A stretch of DNA of 64,000 bases from Lachnospiraceae bacterium (GCA_014804785.1 JAAUZD010000018.1:1-64000); one strand, 5' to 3'; counted from the stretch's first letter, positions 43,705-53,597 are shown. Notes: generated from the sequence alone by a model not told the origin. Numbers and translations are program-made.

Positions 43705-44805
43705 TTATTCACTGTCCTTTGCATAATCCTTCATACCTACATTCAAATCAACATTCCCTGTGATTCCCGATATTTTCCCTTTTGAGGAATATTGCCAGAT
43801 TGCAAACTCATAAGGGAAATAAACGGAAGTATCATAATAAGCAAACCATTTATCATATTCTTCAATCTGCTCCATGTCCAGCATGATCATAAAAGTCTTC
43901 AAGTTCCCATAAATCATAGGAGTGTATCCAGCTTCTTTAATTGTTTCACAAAAGGCAATTGCAGCCTTGGTGTACTCCTCCTTCGTCATATTGGCGGTTC
44001 TTGCCGAATCGCTGCCGGTTTCTTCCAGATCCAGCACGACCGGATAGGTAACTTCATAAGGCTCAATCAAATCCAGTAAGAACCTGGCTTCTTCCCTTGC
44101 TTCCTCCTCTGTCATTGCCTGGGTATAAAAATAAACACCTGCCTGGATGCCATTGTCGGCAGTCCCTTCCATATTATCTGCAAAAAATTCATCCTCCACC
44201 AGCTTTCCCTCTGAACTTCCTCTGTATCCTGCACGGATAAATGCATAAGAAACCCCATCTTCCGAAACTCTCTTCCAATCAATCTTTCCCTGATGCTTTG
44301 ACACATCAATTCCTTTAATTGAAAGAACAGTACCGGCATCATCCGTGTAAACGATTTCATTGTCATCCTGAGCGATGAAATGATCATACACATAATCATG
44401 CTTTTTTAAGTTTTCTTCTATCGGGAAAAAGGAGTATGCCCCGTCTGCCGAAACAACCACATCCTCAGGGAAAAGCGCCCTGAGAACAGAGACAGTACTA
44501 TCCCCTGTGCTCATCATCTGTTTTAACTCATTTAGGGTATTTTCCCGTTCTTTCTCCTCTGCCGTAAGGACTGCTTCCCTAGTATAGGAATCCAAATCAG
44601 CCTGTGTGTAAATATATTCATCCTGTATGTCTTCTATTTCCTTGAGTCTGCTCATGACTTCCTGGCTCTCATTTCTTAAGCTATAATTCTGTAAAACCAG
44701 AACGATGCACCCCGTCAGCGCCGCCAGAGTAATCAAGCTGAAAATAATATTGTTAATCAGACCAATCTGCTGCTTTCTTCTGTTCTTTTTTGCTGCTTTA
44801 CTCAT
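43705..44805 (-). CDS. Membrane-anchored GH25 lysozyme-like muramidase
   Basis: The 366-residue protein has a basic N-terminus and one membrane helix (about 17-36; NIIFSLITLAALTGCIVLVL), a coiled linker and a glycoside hydrolase family 25 domain (about 160-360): IKGIDVSKHQGKIDWKRV with catalytic-face Asp, YAFIRAGYRGS, PVVLDLEETG with the Asp/Glu pair, and AIWQYSS. GH25 enzymes cut the beta-1,4 bond between MurNAc and GlcNAc. It is likely displayed on the outer face of the membrane. Transcribed from the promoter at 44856-44884, with the AraC gene downstream. Confidence 0.92.
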   Translation of the reverse strand: MSKAAKKNRRKQQIGLINNIIFSLITLAALTGCIVLVLQNYSLRNESQEVMSRLKEIEDIQDEYIYTQADLDSYTREAVLTAEEKERENTLNELKQMMSTGDSTVSVLRALFPEDVVVSADGAYSFFPIEENLKKHDYVYDHFIAQDDNEIVYTDDAGTVLSIKGIDVSKHQGKIDWKRVSEDGVSYAFIRAGYRGSSEGKLVEDEFFADNMEGTADNGIQAGVYFYTQAMTEEEAREEARFLLDLIEPYEVTYPVVLDLEETGSDSARTANMTKEEYTKAAIAFCETIKEAGYTPMIYGNLKTFMIMLDMEQIEEYDKWFAYYDTSVYFPYEFAIWQYSSKGKISGITGNVDLNVGMKDYAKDSE

Positions 44806-44855
44806 CTTCTCTTCTGAACCTTTCCTGATGAAATCTTTTCTTATTTTACCAGATA

Positions 44856-44884
44856 AGTATATTATGAAATCAAATCATTTTCAA
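44856..44884 (-). promoter_or_regulatory. Sigma-A promoter of the GH25 gene
   Basis: On the minus strand TTGAAA (44879-44884), 17 bases and TATACT (44856-44861) form a strong sigma-A promoter about 50 bases before the GH25 start. Confidence 0.8.
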
Positions 44885-44924
44885 TTGTTTATCCCTTCCA
44901 TTTTCATCATTCCGCTTATTTGTC

Positions 44925-45782
44925 CTACAATTTTTCTCCAAAGTAGCTTTTATATCCTTCTCCATAAATCTCCGTTGCGCTGGATACAATCATAAATGCG
45001 CTTGCATCCTCCTGCTTTACGATTTCTTCTACCTTATAAGCATTCTGCTTTTTGACCACACAGAATATGACCTGCTTGTTCTCTTTTTTATATGCTCCCG
45101 TTCCGGAAAGATATGTCACGCCAATATTCAATTCTTTTAAAATACGTTCTGTGATGACAGACGGCGTATTACTGATGATATAAATCATTTTTGCCTCATC
45201 CCTTCCATACAAAACGAGATCCAACATCTGTGATGTTACCACAGCCGATATGGCACTGTAAAGAACGGTGTCAATATTCCCAAACACAATACCTCCGATT
45301 CCAATAATGATCGAGTCGATCACAAGAAATATTGTTCCTGTTTTCAAATGGGGTTTTTTCAGCTTCAGACATTTTACGATAATATCAGTTCCACCCGTAG
45401 TTGCTCCCGCCCTGAGCACATAACCAAGCCCCAGCGCTACAAGTACGCCGCCAAATACCGCTCCCAAAAGAGGTTCCCTTGTCAGGGGTTCCATCCTCTG
45501 AAAAAAATTAGTCGCAGTGGAGGATACAAAAATTGCATACAGGGTGGAAAGAATAAATTTCCATCCAAATTTCCATGTTCCCAACCCTATGATTGGAATA
45601 TTAAGAATCAAGAACAAGGTTCCTGTCTCCATCGGAAGAACACGGCTTAAAATAATGGAAAGACCGGACACCCCGCCTGGCGCAAGATTGTTAGGATCGA
45701 TAAAGAGACTGATGCCCGCTCCAAATAAAACCGCTGCAACAGTGATTACAACATACTTTTTCAATAATTTTGCGAACTGCAT
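44925..45782 (-). CDS. YitT family membrane protein (DUF161/DUF2179)
   Basis: From the ATG at 45780-45782 (GGGAGAAG upstream) the protein has 285 residues: about five or six membrane helices in the first 200, beginning VVITVAAVLFGAGISLFIDP, with the conserved NLAPGGVSGLSI and GATTGGTDIIVKCLKLK segments, and a cytoplasmic DUF2179 domain at the end (VTYLSGTGAYKKENKQVIFC). The function of the family is unknown. A much longer frame upstream to 46052 lies antisense to nothing useful and runs through the ilvA terminator, so it is rejected. Confidence 0.92.
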   Translation of the reverse strand: MQFAKLLKKYVVITVAAVLFGAGISLFIDPNNLAPGGVSGLSIILSRVLPMETGTLFLILNIPIIGLGTWKFGWKFILSTLYAIFVSSTATNFFQRMEPLTREPLLGAVFGGVLVALGLGYVLRAGATTGGTDIIVKCLKLKKPHLKTGTIFLVIDSIIIGIGGIVFGNIDTVLYSAISAVVTSQMLDLVLYGRDEAKMIYIISNTPSVITERILKELNIGVTYLSGTGAYKKENKQVIFCVVKKQNAYKVEEIVKQEDASAFMIVSSATEIYGEGYKSYFGEKL

Positions 45783-45812
45783 ATGTCTTCTCCCTTTCCC
45801 ACTTATGCTAAA

Positions 45813-45850
45813 TAAGAAAACCGTACACTTTATAGTATACGGTTTTCTTA
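45813..45850 (-). terminator. Terminator of ilvA
   Basis: TAAGAAAACCGTA (45813-45825) pairs perfectly with TACGGTTTTCTTA (45838-45850) over a 12-base loop, 20 bases beyond the ilvA stop. It ends the plsX-to-ilvA run of genes. Confidence 0.85.
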
Positions 45851-45870
45851 TGAAAAATACAAATAACAGC

Positions 45871-47094
45871 TTAAATGTTCGTCCTGACCTGCTTCGGCTG
45901 ATATCCGTTCTGTTCAAGCGCCTGCATGATCTGATGTTTATGTTCCGTTCCAAATGCTTCAAGAGTAATGCGCAGTTCCACAGCGGCATTTCTATTGATG
46001 GATACGAACTGATTATGCTCCAGCTTGATGACATTGCCGCTTTGCTTTGCAATCACATCTGCCACATGGCTTAGCTCTCCCGGCTTGTCGGGAAGGAGCA
46101 CAGACACCGTAAAGATACGGTCTCTCATGATAAGCCCCTGCTGTACCACGGAAGACATAGTGATTACATCCATGTTTCCGCCGCTCAAGATAGACACTAT
46201 TTTTTTCTTTTTTACATCCAGATGCTTTAACGCCGCCACCGTCAAGAGACCGGAATTTTCAACCACCATCTTGTGATTTTCAACCATATCCAGGAACGCT
46301 ACTACCAGTTCTTCATCCGGTATTGTAATGATATCGTCCAGATTTTTGCAAAGATAAGGGAATATCTTTTCTCCCGGTGTCTTCACCGCAGTACCGTCGG
46401 CAATAGTGCTGACATGATCCAATGTAACCACCTTGCCTGCCTTGATGGATGCCTTTAAACAGCTTGCACCTTCCGGCTCCACTCCGATTACTTTAATCTT
46501 GGGGTTTAAGAGTTTGGCAAGCGTAGACACACCTGTGGCAAGACCGCCGCCGCCCACCGGCACCAGAATATAATCCACCAGCGGAAGTTCTTTAAAGATT
46601 TCCATGGCGATGGTACCCTGTCCGGTTGCAACTGCCGAATCGTCAAAAGGATGAATGAAGGTATATCCATTTTCCTTGGCAAGTTTATAAGCATGCTCAC
46701 ACGCCTCATCATAGACATCACCGAAAAGAACCACCTCTGCGCCGTAGCTTTTGGTTCTGTTTACTTTAATCAGAGGGGTCGTAGTGGGCATGACAATGAC
46801 CGCTTTGACACCATAGCATTTTGCCGCATAAGCAACTCCCTGCGCATGATTGCCTGCGGAAGCAGTAATCAGACCTTTCTCCCTCTCTTCTTTTGAAAGT
46901 GTGCTCAGCTTATAATAAGCGCCTCGTAACTTATATGCACCCGTAAACTGCATGTTTTCAGGCTTTAAATAAACTTTATTTCCAGTCTGTACACTATAAA
47001 AATCACTGTACACCAGCTTTGTTTCCTGGGTCACTTTTTTGACAGTTTCAGATGCCTCTTCAAACTTTTCTAAGGTCAGCATTTTCTCTTCCAT
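45871..47094 (-). CDS. ilvA: Threonine ammonia-lyase (threonine dehydratase) with C-terminal ACT domain
   Basis: It converts threonine to 2-oxobutanoate and ammonia, a source for isoleucine or for propionate-type catabolism. The 407-residue fold-type II PLP enzyme has the PLP Lys in FTGAYKLRGAYYK, the Gly-rich PVGGGGLATGVS phosphate loop and a C-terminal ACT-like domain (about 325-400). The size and single ACT domain resemble the TdcB-type clostridial enzyme as much as classic IlvA. AGGAGG lies ten bases before the ATG at 47092-47094; it begins six bases after the ftsY stop complement and may be co-transcribed with ftsY. Confidence 0.93.
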   Translation of the reverse strand: MEEKMLTLEKFEEASETVKKVTQETKLVYSDFYSVQTGNKVYLKPENMQFTGAYKLRGAYYKLSTLSKEEREKGLITASAGNHAQGVAYAAKCYGVKAVIVMPTTTPLIKVNRTKSYGAEVVLFGDVYDEACEHAYKLAKENGYTFIHPFDDSAVATGQGTIAMEIFKELPLVDYILVPVGGGGLATGVSTLAKLLNPKIKVIGVEPEGASCLKASIKAGKVVTLDHVSTIADGTAVKTPGEKIFPYLCKNLDDIITIPDEELVVAFLDMVENHKMVVENSGLLTVAALKHLDVKKKKIVSILSGGNMDVITMSSVVQQGLIMRDRIFTVSVLLPDKPGELSHVADVIAKQSGNVIKLEHNQFVSINRNAAVELRITLEAFGTEHKHQIMQALEQNGYQPKQVRTNI

Positions 47095-47099
47095 GGTAA

Positions 47100-48038
47100 T
47101 CAATCCTCCTGTAACGTCTGTTCACCTACATCAAATAATGCATTTACAAACTGTTCTGAATCAAACTTCTGCAGATCATCCAATTTTTCGCCTACTCCAA
47201 TATATTTGACCGGTATATTCAGCTCCGATTGAATCGCAACTGCAATACCGCCTTTAGAAGTCCCATCCATTTTCGTCAGGATAATACCTGTAAGATCTGC
47301 TGTTTCTCCAAACTCTTTCGCTTGATTTAATGCATTCTGGCCAGTAGTTCCATCCAATACAATCAGATTTTCCCGATGAACGCCCGGGAACTCCCTGTCT
47401 ATGATGCGATTCATCTTTTTCAATTCTTCCATCAGATTCTTTTTATTGTGGAGCCGTCCTGCCGTATCGCAGATCAGCACATCCACATGTCTTGCTTTTG
47501 CTGCATTCACTGCATCATAGACCACACTTGATGGATCAGCGCCCTGGGCGCCTGTGATAATATCCACCCCTGCACGGTTTGCCCATTCGGTAAGCTGTTC
47601 GCAGGCTGCTGCCCTATATGTATCTGCAGCCGCAATCAGTACTTTTCTGCCCTGGCTTTTCAAAATGCCTGCCAATTTGCCTACTGAAGTCGTTTTCCCT
47701 ACTCCATTTACACCAATAATCAGCATAATCGACTGCTTCTGTTCAAACTCATAGGCGGTCTCCTCCACCTTCATCTGCTCTTTAATGCTCTCGATCAAAA
47801 ACGACTTACACTCTGCCGGCTCCTTGATATGGTTTTCTTTTACCTGTCTCCTTAATCTGTCCAGAATATCGCTTGTGGCATTTACACCGATATCCCCCAT
47901 GATGAGTATCTCTTCCAGTTCTTCATAGAAATCCTCGTCAATGGAAGAAAATCCGCTGAAAACAGAATCAATCCCGTGAACAATGTTGTTTCTCGTTTTG
48001 CTTAAGCCCTCTTTTAATTTACTGAAAAATCCTGCCAT
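47100..48038 (-). CDS. ftsY: Signal recognition particle receptor FtsY
   Basis: FtsY docks Ffh-bound ribosomes at the membrane. The 312-residue protein has the short N domain without a long acidic A domain, as in Gram-positives, and the SRP GTPase motifs GVNGVGKTTSVGKLA, DTYRAAACEQL, CDTAGRLHNKKNLM and TKMDGTSKGG. Its ATG overlaps the smc stop by one base, so translation is coupled. Confidence 0.98.
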   Translation of the reverse strand: MAGFFSKLKEGLSKTRNNIVHGIDSVFSGFSSIDEDFYEELEEILIMGDIGVNATSDILDRLRRQVKENHIKEPAECKSFLIESIKEQMKVEETAYEFEQKQSIMLIIGVNGVGKTTSVGKLAGILKSQGRKVLIAAADTYRAAACEQLTEWANRAGVDIITGAQGADPSSVVYDAVNAAKARHVDVLICDTAGRLHNKKNLMEELKKMNRIIDREFPGVHRENLIVLDGTTGQNALNQAKEFGETADLTGIILTKMDGTSKGGIAVAIQSELNIPVKYIGVGEKLDDLQKFDSEQFVNALFDVGEQTLQED

Positions 48039-51000
48039 CAGTCATCCAGCTCCTTATCAATCAGATTTACACTTACCAGTGTAGAGACACCCTTTTCCTG
48101 CATGGTAATACCATACAATCTGTCAGCCTTTTCCATCGTACCGCGTCTGTGCGTAATTACAATAAATTGTGTGTTTTTTGTCAGCTTATGTAAATATTTT
48201 GCAAACCGCGCAACATTGTTTTCGTCCAGTGCCGCCTCGATCTCATCTAAAAGGCAGAAGGGAGAAGGCTTCAGATTCTGGATGGCAAACAAAAGTGCAA
48301 TTGCCGTGAGCGCCTTTTCACCGCCGGAGAGCTGCATCATATTCTGCAGCTTCTTTCCCGGAGGCTGCGCTATGATACGGATACCTGCCTCCAGGATATC
48401 CTCATCCTCCATAAGTTCCAGCGTTCCCTTTCCGCCTCCGAATAATTCCTTGAATACTTTATCAAACTCTCTTCCTATTTCGGCAAATTTTTCGTTGAAC
48501 TGATTGCGCATAGCGGTATCAAGCTCTACGATAATCCCCTCCAACGTCTTTTCTGCCTCCACAAGATCATCGTGCTGTGTTTTTAGGAACACATACCGCT
48601 CCATCAGGTTCTTATAATCTTCAATGGCATTGACATTGACATCACCCAGCTTTCTGATCTGGTCTTTCAAAGAAGCAATTTCCTTCTTCATGGCAGAGCG
48701 GTCAGTCATCTCTTCATTTCTAAGAGATGCAGCGTCCGAAAGGGTGATCTCATATTCATCCCACATATAATTAATCTGGTTTTCCAGCGCCTCCTGAAAT
48801 TTTTCTTTCTGGGAATTTAACCGGTATACTTCCTTATCCAGTCCTGTCATCTTCTCAGCCAGCGCTTCTCTGTCCGTAAAGAAATTCTTCTGCTTTAAAG
48901 AAAGCTTCTCCTTCTTCTCCACATCTTCCTTAAGTTTCTTTTCCGTATCTCCCTGAGTGGTGTGGGAGGCGGCAATCGTTTCCTCTATGGATGCTATGTC
49001 GTTTTGCTTCTTTTCCGTATCCTCACTGCTTTGCTTAAGACCCTCATTGATTTCCTCCAGTTCCTTTGCAAAGCGGTCGATCTCGCCGTCAATACGATTC
49101 ACATTCTGTTGATGGAAATCCTGCTGTTGCAGCATTTTTTCCACCTCCACATCCCATTCTGAAACATGAGCGGACTGCTCGGATTCTTCCTTCCTCGCCT
49201 CCTCCAGTTCCACCTGGAATTTTCTGATCTGCTGTTCCACCTTTTTCTCTAAAAGTTCGGAATCTTCCAGTTCTTTTTGGATTTCCTGTTTATTTGACCG
49301 GATTTCCTTGATCTGGTTTTCAATCTCCCTCTCTTCCGCTTTAAGTTCCATGGAACCTTCTGAAGCTTCGTCCTTGCGCTCCTGAGCCTTGATCACATTC
49401 AATCTGGCCGTATTTTGTTCAATGAACTTCTTCTGCAGCGAAGCCTTGTCCTCTTCCAGACTTAAACGGAGTTTATTTCTCTCCTCCTTTGTCTGCTCAA
49501 TCTCATTTAAAAGAGTGTCGATCTCCATCAGATACTTTTTGACTTTGCCTTCCAACTCTTCCATCTCTCTTCTCCGTCCAAGAAGATTACTGTTATTTTT
49601 AAAGGCACCGCCGCTGATGGCACCGCCGGGCACCAGAAGTTCCCCTTCAAGGGTTACCATACGGATTCCATAATCGAATTTTCTGGCAATCTTAACGGCA
49701 TGATCCACATGATCGACTACCACGATTCTGCCCAGCATTGCTTTCGCCACGTTCTTATATCTGTCCTCTATGGAGACAAGTTCATCCGCCATGCCGATAA
49801 CGCCTTCTTCCTTCAGCGCATCCTGGTTTTTAAACTCCTGTGGTCTGGTAATGCTGGTAAGGGGCAGGAATGTCGCCCGTCCGGCTTTCGTCTGTTTCAG
49901 AAACGCAATCATTCTTTTGGCTGTTTCCTCATCATCTGTGACAATATTCTGGATGTTGCCGCCCAGCGCCGTTTCAATGGCGGTCTCATACTTCTTATCT
50001 ACTTTTATGATGTCTGCCACAACACCGATGATTCCTTTTTCGCGTTCCTTGCATTCCATCACCTTCTTAACACTGCCGCCATACCCTTCATAGCGTTCCG
50101 TAAGATTGGTGAGGGCTTCCAGCTTAGATTTTTCCTGATGATAACTTACCTGGGTATCCCGCAGTTTTTGATCTTTTCCTGCAAGTTCCTCCCTGATAAG
50201 AGCCAGTTTTTCTTCCTTCTGTTCCTGGGAATCATTTAACGCATGGATATCATTGTTGATACGCTCAAATTCTTCCTGCAGGTTTTTAATGACCTCTTCC
50301 TGCGCCGCCTCATCCGACTTAATGCGGAGAATCCTTGAGGTAAGTTCCGCCTTCCTGATATTGATCTGCTCCGTCATGGTGTCATAACGTCCCAGTTTTG
50401 ATTTTATGGTCGCCCTTGAATTCAAAGCCTCTATGATCGTGTTCTTTCCGGCTTCAATATCATTGTTCAAGCCCTCTATCCGGCTTTGGACGGCAAGCAA
50501 TTTTTCTCTTGCTTCGTTTCTTGCATTTTCAATCTCAGCAACCTGCTCGTCGATTACCTTCTTATCTGCAAGAATCGTTTCCTTCCCTTTTAGCTTTTCC
50601 TCCATCTCTTTCGTGACGGTTTCTCTTCGGGATGTAAAGTGCTCCTCATTGCTCTTTGCGGATTTGATCTGCTCCCGCAGCACATTGATCTCGCCTTCCA
50701 GCTTGCCGCGGAGCATGCTGGTATCAGACAAAGAAGTACGTTCAGCCAAAATGGTTTCATCCAATATTTCAATCTGTCCCTGAATCTGTTCATACTCCTC
50801 TTTGATCTTTTCGTATTGCTGTGTGGTCTGTTCCAGATCACCGCTGGCAATTTCAAATTTCTCGTTGGCATCTTTAAGCTGTTCCTGTAAATGACCATTT
50901 TCCAGCAGGAACATGTTTACATCCAGAGTCTTTAGTTCCTCTTTCTTTTTTAAATAGACTTTTGCCGTTTCTGACTGCTTTTCCAAAGGGCCTGTCTGCT

Positions 51001-51598
51001 TTTCAAGCTCTGAGAGAATATCGTTGACACGGACCAGATTCTGCTTTTCGTCTTCCAGTTTTTTCTGGGCAGCCACTTTACGCTTTTTAAACTTTACGAT
51101 ACCGGCAGCTTCATCAAAAAGTTCTCTTCTCTCCTCCGGTTTTCCGCTTAAGATCTTATCAATCTGTCCCTGTCCAATGATAGAATACCCTTCTTTTCCG
51201 ATACCCGTATCATAAAACAACTCATTAACATCTTTTAATCTGCAGGGTGCACCATTTAAGAGGTATTCACTTTCACCGGAACGATAGATCCTCCTTGCCA
51301 CAGTCACCTCTTCAAAATCAATGGCAAGCTGATGATCCGAATTGTCTAATGTGATTGCCACATAAGCGTAACCTAAAGGCTTACGCATTTCTGTTCCCGA
51401 AAAAATGACGTCCTGCATGGACGCCCCGCGAAGCTGCTTGATTCTTTGTTCTCCCAGTACCCAACGGACGGCATCAGCAACATTGCTCTTGCCGCTGCCG
51501 TTAGGTCCTACGATGCCCGTAATGCCATTATGAAACTTGAACACCAGTTTATTTGCAAAGGACTTAAATCCATGAATCTCAATACTTTTTAAATACAT
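48038..51598 (-). CDS. smc: Chromosome segregation protein SMC
   Basis: SMC forms the condensin ring with ScpA and ScpB. The 1186-residue protein has an N-terminal ATPase half (GPNGSGKSNVADAVRWVLG, about 32-50), long coiled coil, a hinge around residues 505-660 (GIIGVVADIIKVDKKYETAI), return coiled coil, and a C-terminal half with LSGGEKALTAIALLFAI and CLLDEIEAALDE. The ATG at 51596-51598 gives the usual SMC N-terminus MYLKSIEIHGFKSF and the standard length; a longer frame from 51754 would overlap rnc. AGGTG precedes it. The gene lies between rnc and ftsY as in Bacillus. Confidence 0.98.
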   Translation of the reverse strand: MYLKSIEIHGFKSFANKLVFKFHNGITGIVGPNGSGKSNVADAVRWVLGEQRIKQLRGASMQDVIFSGTEMRKPLGYAYVAITLDNSDHQLAIDFEEVTVARRIYRSGESEYLLNGAPCRLKDVNELFYDTGIGKEGYSIIGQGQIDKILSGKPEERRELFDEAAGIVKFKKRKVAAQKKLEDEKQNLVRVNDILSELEKQTGPLEKQSETAKVYLKKKEELKTLDVNMFLLENGHLQEQLKDANEKFEIASGDLEQTTQQYEKIKEEYEQIQGQIEILDETILAERTSLSDTSMLRGKLEGEINVLREQIKSAKSNEEHFTSRRETVTKEMEEKLKGKETILADKKVIDEQVAEIENARNEAREKLLAVQSRIEGLNNDIEAGKNTIIEALNSRATIKSKLGRYDTMTEQINIRKAELTSRILRIKSDEAAQEEVIKNLQEEFERINNDIHALNDSQEQKEEKLALIREELAGKDQKLRDTQVSYHQEKSKLEALTNLTERYEGYGGSVKKVMECKEREKGIIGVVADIIKVDKKYETAIETALGGNIQNIVTDDEETAKRMIAFLKQTKAGRATFLPLTSITRPQEFKNQDALKEEGVIGMADELVSIEDRYKNVAKAMLGRIVVVDHVDHAVKIARKFDYGIRMVTLEGELLVPGGAISGGAFKNNSNLLGRRREMEELEGKVKKYLMEIDTLLNEIEQTKEERNKLRLSLEEDKASLQKKFIEQNTARLNVIKAQERKDEASEGSMELKAEEREIENQIKEIRSNKQEIQKELEDSELLEKKVEQQIRKFQVELEEARKEESEQSAHVSEWDVEVEKMLQQQDFHQQNVNRIDGEIDRFAKELEEINEGLKQSSEDTEKKQNDIASIEETIAASHTTQGDTEKKLKEDVEKKEKLSLKQKNFFTDREALAEKMTGLDKEVYRLNSQKEKFQEALENQINYMWDEYEITLSDAASLRNEEMTDRSAMKKEIASLKDQIRKLGDVNVNAIEDYKNLMERYVFLKTQHDDLVEAEKTLEGIIVELDTAMRNQFNEKFAEIGREFDKVFKELFGGGKGTLELMEDEDILEAGIRIIAQPPGKKLQNMMQLSGGEKALTAIALLFAIQNLKPSPFCLLDEIEAALDENNVARFAKYLHKLTKNTQFIVITHRRGTMEKADRLYGITMQEKGVSTLVSVNLIDKELDD

Positions 51599-51605
51599 AT
51601 AACAC

Positions 51606-52298
51606 CTACTTTTCCGGCATCTCGGCAAGCAACACCTGATAGGCCGCCTGTTGTTGTGCAGATTTTTTATTCCGTCCCTGACCTCTGCCCACTGCTTCAC
51701 CGTCAATTCTAATCTCCACAGTAAATACTTTGTCATGATCCGGTCCTGTTTCACTTACCAGTTCATAGGTAATATTCCTACCCTGCTTCTGCATTTTTTC
51801 CTGAAGCAACGTTTTACTGTCATAAAAAAGCTGCTTGTTTTCCAAGTCGGAAAGAATATATTTTTTGATAAATTTATCTGCCTCTTTAAGCCCGCCATCT
51901 AAATACACAGCGCCTATCACAGCTTCCATCACATCTGAAATGATAGAATCCCTGTTTCTGCCTCCGGTTGCCTCTTCTCCCTTTCCAAGCAGAATATAAT
52001 CGCCAAGGGACAATTCTCTGGCACAAAAAGCAAGCGCCGGTTCACAGACCATGGAAGAACGAAGCCGTGTCATTTCTCCCTCCGACATTTCCGGATAAGT
52101 TTCAAAAAAGAACTGGCTGGAGAGCAGTTCTAAAACCGCATCTCCTAAAAACTCCAGTCTTTCATAATCTATAAATTTATTGATTTTCTGTTCATTAGAA
52201 AAAGAGCTATGGGTCAAGGCCTGCAAGAGCAGCTCTTTGTTCTTAAACTCATAACCTATTTTTTCTTCCAGTTTCTTCAATTCTTCCTGTTTATACAT
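51606..52298 (-). CDS. rnc: Ribonuclease III
   Basis: It cleaves double-stranded RNA in rRNA maturation and regulation. The 230-residue protein has the signature ERLEFLGDAVLELLSS near residues 45-60, later acidic residues in DVMEAVIGAVYLDGG, and a C-terminal dsRNA-binding domain (about 155-226; GRGQGRNKKSAQQQAAYQVL). AAGGGTGAAAT precedes the ATG. Confidence 0.98.
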   Translation of the reverse strand: MYKQEELKKLEEKIGYEFKNKELLLQALTHSSFSNEQKINKFIDYERLEFLGDAVLELLSSQFFFETYPEMSEGEMTRLRSSMVCEPALAFCARELSLGDYILLGKGEEATGGRNRDSIISDVMEAVIGAVYLDGGLKEADKFIKKYILSDLENKQLFYDSKTLLQEKMQKQGRNITYELVSETGPDHDKVFTVEIRIDGEAVGRGQGRNKKSAQQQAAYQVLLAEMPEK

Positions 52299-52315
52299 AT
52301 TTCACCCTTTCGGAC

Positions 52316-52339
52316 AAAAAAGCCCATATCGGGCTTTTT
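52316..52339 (-). terminator. Hairpin after acpP
   Basis: AAAAAGCCC and GGGCTTTTT (52317-52325 and 52331-52339) form a short stem with a five-base loop and a U-tract on the minus strand. It overlaps the acpP stop and stands before rnc, so it should reduce rather than abolish read-through, giving acpP a higher message level. Confidence 0.75.
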
Positions 52340-52568
52340 AGTTCATTGCATTTTTGATCAGATTTACTGCTTCTTCCACAGTTGTTATTTTTTCTGCACC
52401 TTCAGCCGGAATTTCAATATCGAATTCTTCCTCTATTCCCATTATAATCTGAAAAACATCTAAGGAATCAGCTCCAAGGTCGTCTACAAAAGTGGTCTCC
52501 ATCGTGATTTCTTCAGGGTCGACGTTGAGTACGTCAGCAATTACTTGTTTTAATTTTTCAAACTCCAT
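52338..52568 (-). CDS. acpP: Acyl carrier protein
   Basis: The 76-residue carrier holds growing fatty acids on phosphopantetheine attached to the Ser in [11 protein letters not shown] (about residue 36). It is acidic and helical throughout. It follows plsX by 15 bases; the plsX-acpP pair, followed by rnc-smc-ftsY, is a Firmicutes-type order. Confidence 0.98.
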   Translation of the reverse strand: MEFEKLKQVIADVLNVDPEEITMETTFVDDLGADSLDVFQIIMGIEEEFDIEIPAEGAEKITTVEEAVNLIKNAMN

Positions 52569-52583
52569 TTCTCAATTTCCTTT

Positions 52584-53597
52584 CTAATTTTCTTCCATTG
52601 TGATTTTTTCTTTTATTTTTTGATTGATATTCTGTTCTGTAAAAGTGATACATTGCAGAATAGAATTTTTGATTTCAACCGCCTTGGAACTTCCATGAGT
52701 CTTAACCACAAGACCGTTCAAGCCAAGCATCGGTGCACCGCCATACTGTTCTAAGTCAAATGCTTTTAATGTTTTCTTCAGTGCCGGCTTAACAAGCAGG
52801 GCTCCTATTTTGCTTCGAAGCGAGGTCATCATTCCTTCTTTTACTTTTTTGATTAGCGTGCCCCCTACTCCTTCATACATTTTTAATATGACATTTCCTA
52901 CAAAAGCTTCACACACAATCACATCTGCATACCCGGCAGGAATATCCCGGGCTTCAATACTTCCCACAAAATGGATATCGGGACAGTTCTTTAAAAGCGG
53001 ATAGGTTTCTTTCACAAGGGCATTTCCCTTCTCTTCCTCTGCGCCAATGTTCACAATTCCGACCCTAGGGTTCTTTACACCCATGACGCTTTCCATGTAT
53101 ACAGAACCCATTTTGGCAAACTGTACAAGATGAGAAGGTCTTGCATCTACGTTGGCACCGCAGTCAATCAGCAACGCACAGCCGTTTTCGGTAGGAATAA
53201 GCGGTGCGAGGGGCGGTCTTTCCACTCCCTTAATCCTTCCAACGATTACCTGCCCTCCCACTAAAGTAGCGCCCGTACTACCTGCTGAAACATAGGCATC
53301 ACAAGTTCCGTCTTTTACAAGGTAAAATGCTTTTACAATGGAGGAATCCTTCTTTTTGCGGATTGCCATAACCGGCGGCTCAGCGGTTTCGATTATCTCA
53401 GATGCATTTACCACTTCCACCTGCTCCTTTTGATACGAATACTTTGCAAGTTCCTGGTTTATCAGTTCTTCCTGACCTGTCAGATAAACCTTCACGTGAC
53501 TGTTCTCATTTACTGCATCTATGGCACCTTTTACGATTTCAACAGGTGCATTATCTCCACCCATGGCGTCAACTGCTACATTTACAAATTCTGCCAT
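52584..53597 (-). CDS. plsX: Phosphate acyltransferase PlsX
   Basis: PlsX turns acyl-ACP into acyl-phosphate for PlsY. The 337-residue protein has the N-terminal VAVDAMGGDNAPVEIVKGA motif, the GSTGATLVGGQVIVGRIKGV segment, GALLIDC-like CALLIDCGANVDARP and the late GGAPMLGLNGLVVKTHG. GGAGGTATGAAAA precedes the ATG. The promoter at 53627-53655 overlaps a perfect inverted repeat. No fapR gene is adjacent, unlike Bacillus. Confidence 0.97.
   Translation of the reverse strand: MAEFVNVAVDAMGGDNAPVEIVKGAIDAVNENSHVKVYLTGQEELINQELAKYSYQKEQVEVVNASEIIETAEPPVMAIRKKKDSSIVKAFYLVKDGTCDAYVSAGSTGATLVGGQVIVGRIKGVERPPLAPLIPTENGCALLIDCGANVDARPSHLVQFAKMGSVYMESVMGVKNPRVGIVNIGAEEEKGNALVKETYPLLKNCPDIHFVGSIEARDIPAGYADVIVCEAFVGNVILKMYEGVGGTLIKKVKEGMMTSLRSKIGALLVKPALKKTLKAFDLEQYGGAPMLGLNGLVVKTHGSSKAVEIKNSILQCITFTEQNINQKIKEKITMEEN

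Noticed and set aside
45783-46052. 90-residue N-terminal extension of the YitT-family protein
   Set aside because: It would run through the ilvA terminator and the ilvA 3' end on the same strand; a proper start with ribosome-binding site exists at 45782.
49700-50239. 179-residue plus-strand open frame within smc
   Set aside because: Antisense to the SMC hinge and coiled coil; Phe/Leu-rich composition is the mirror of Lys/Glu-rich coding.
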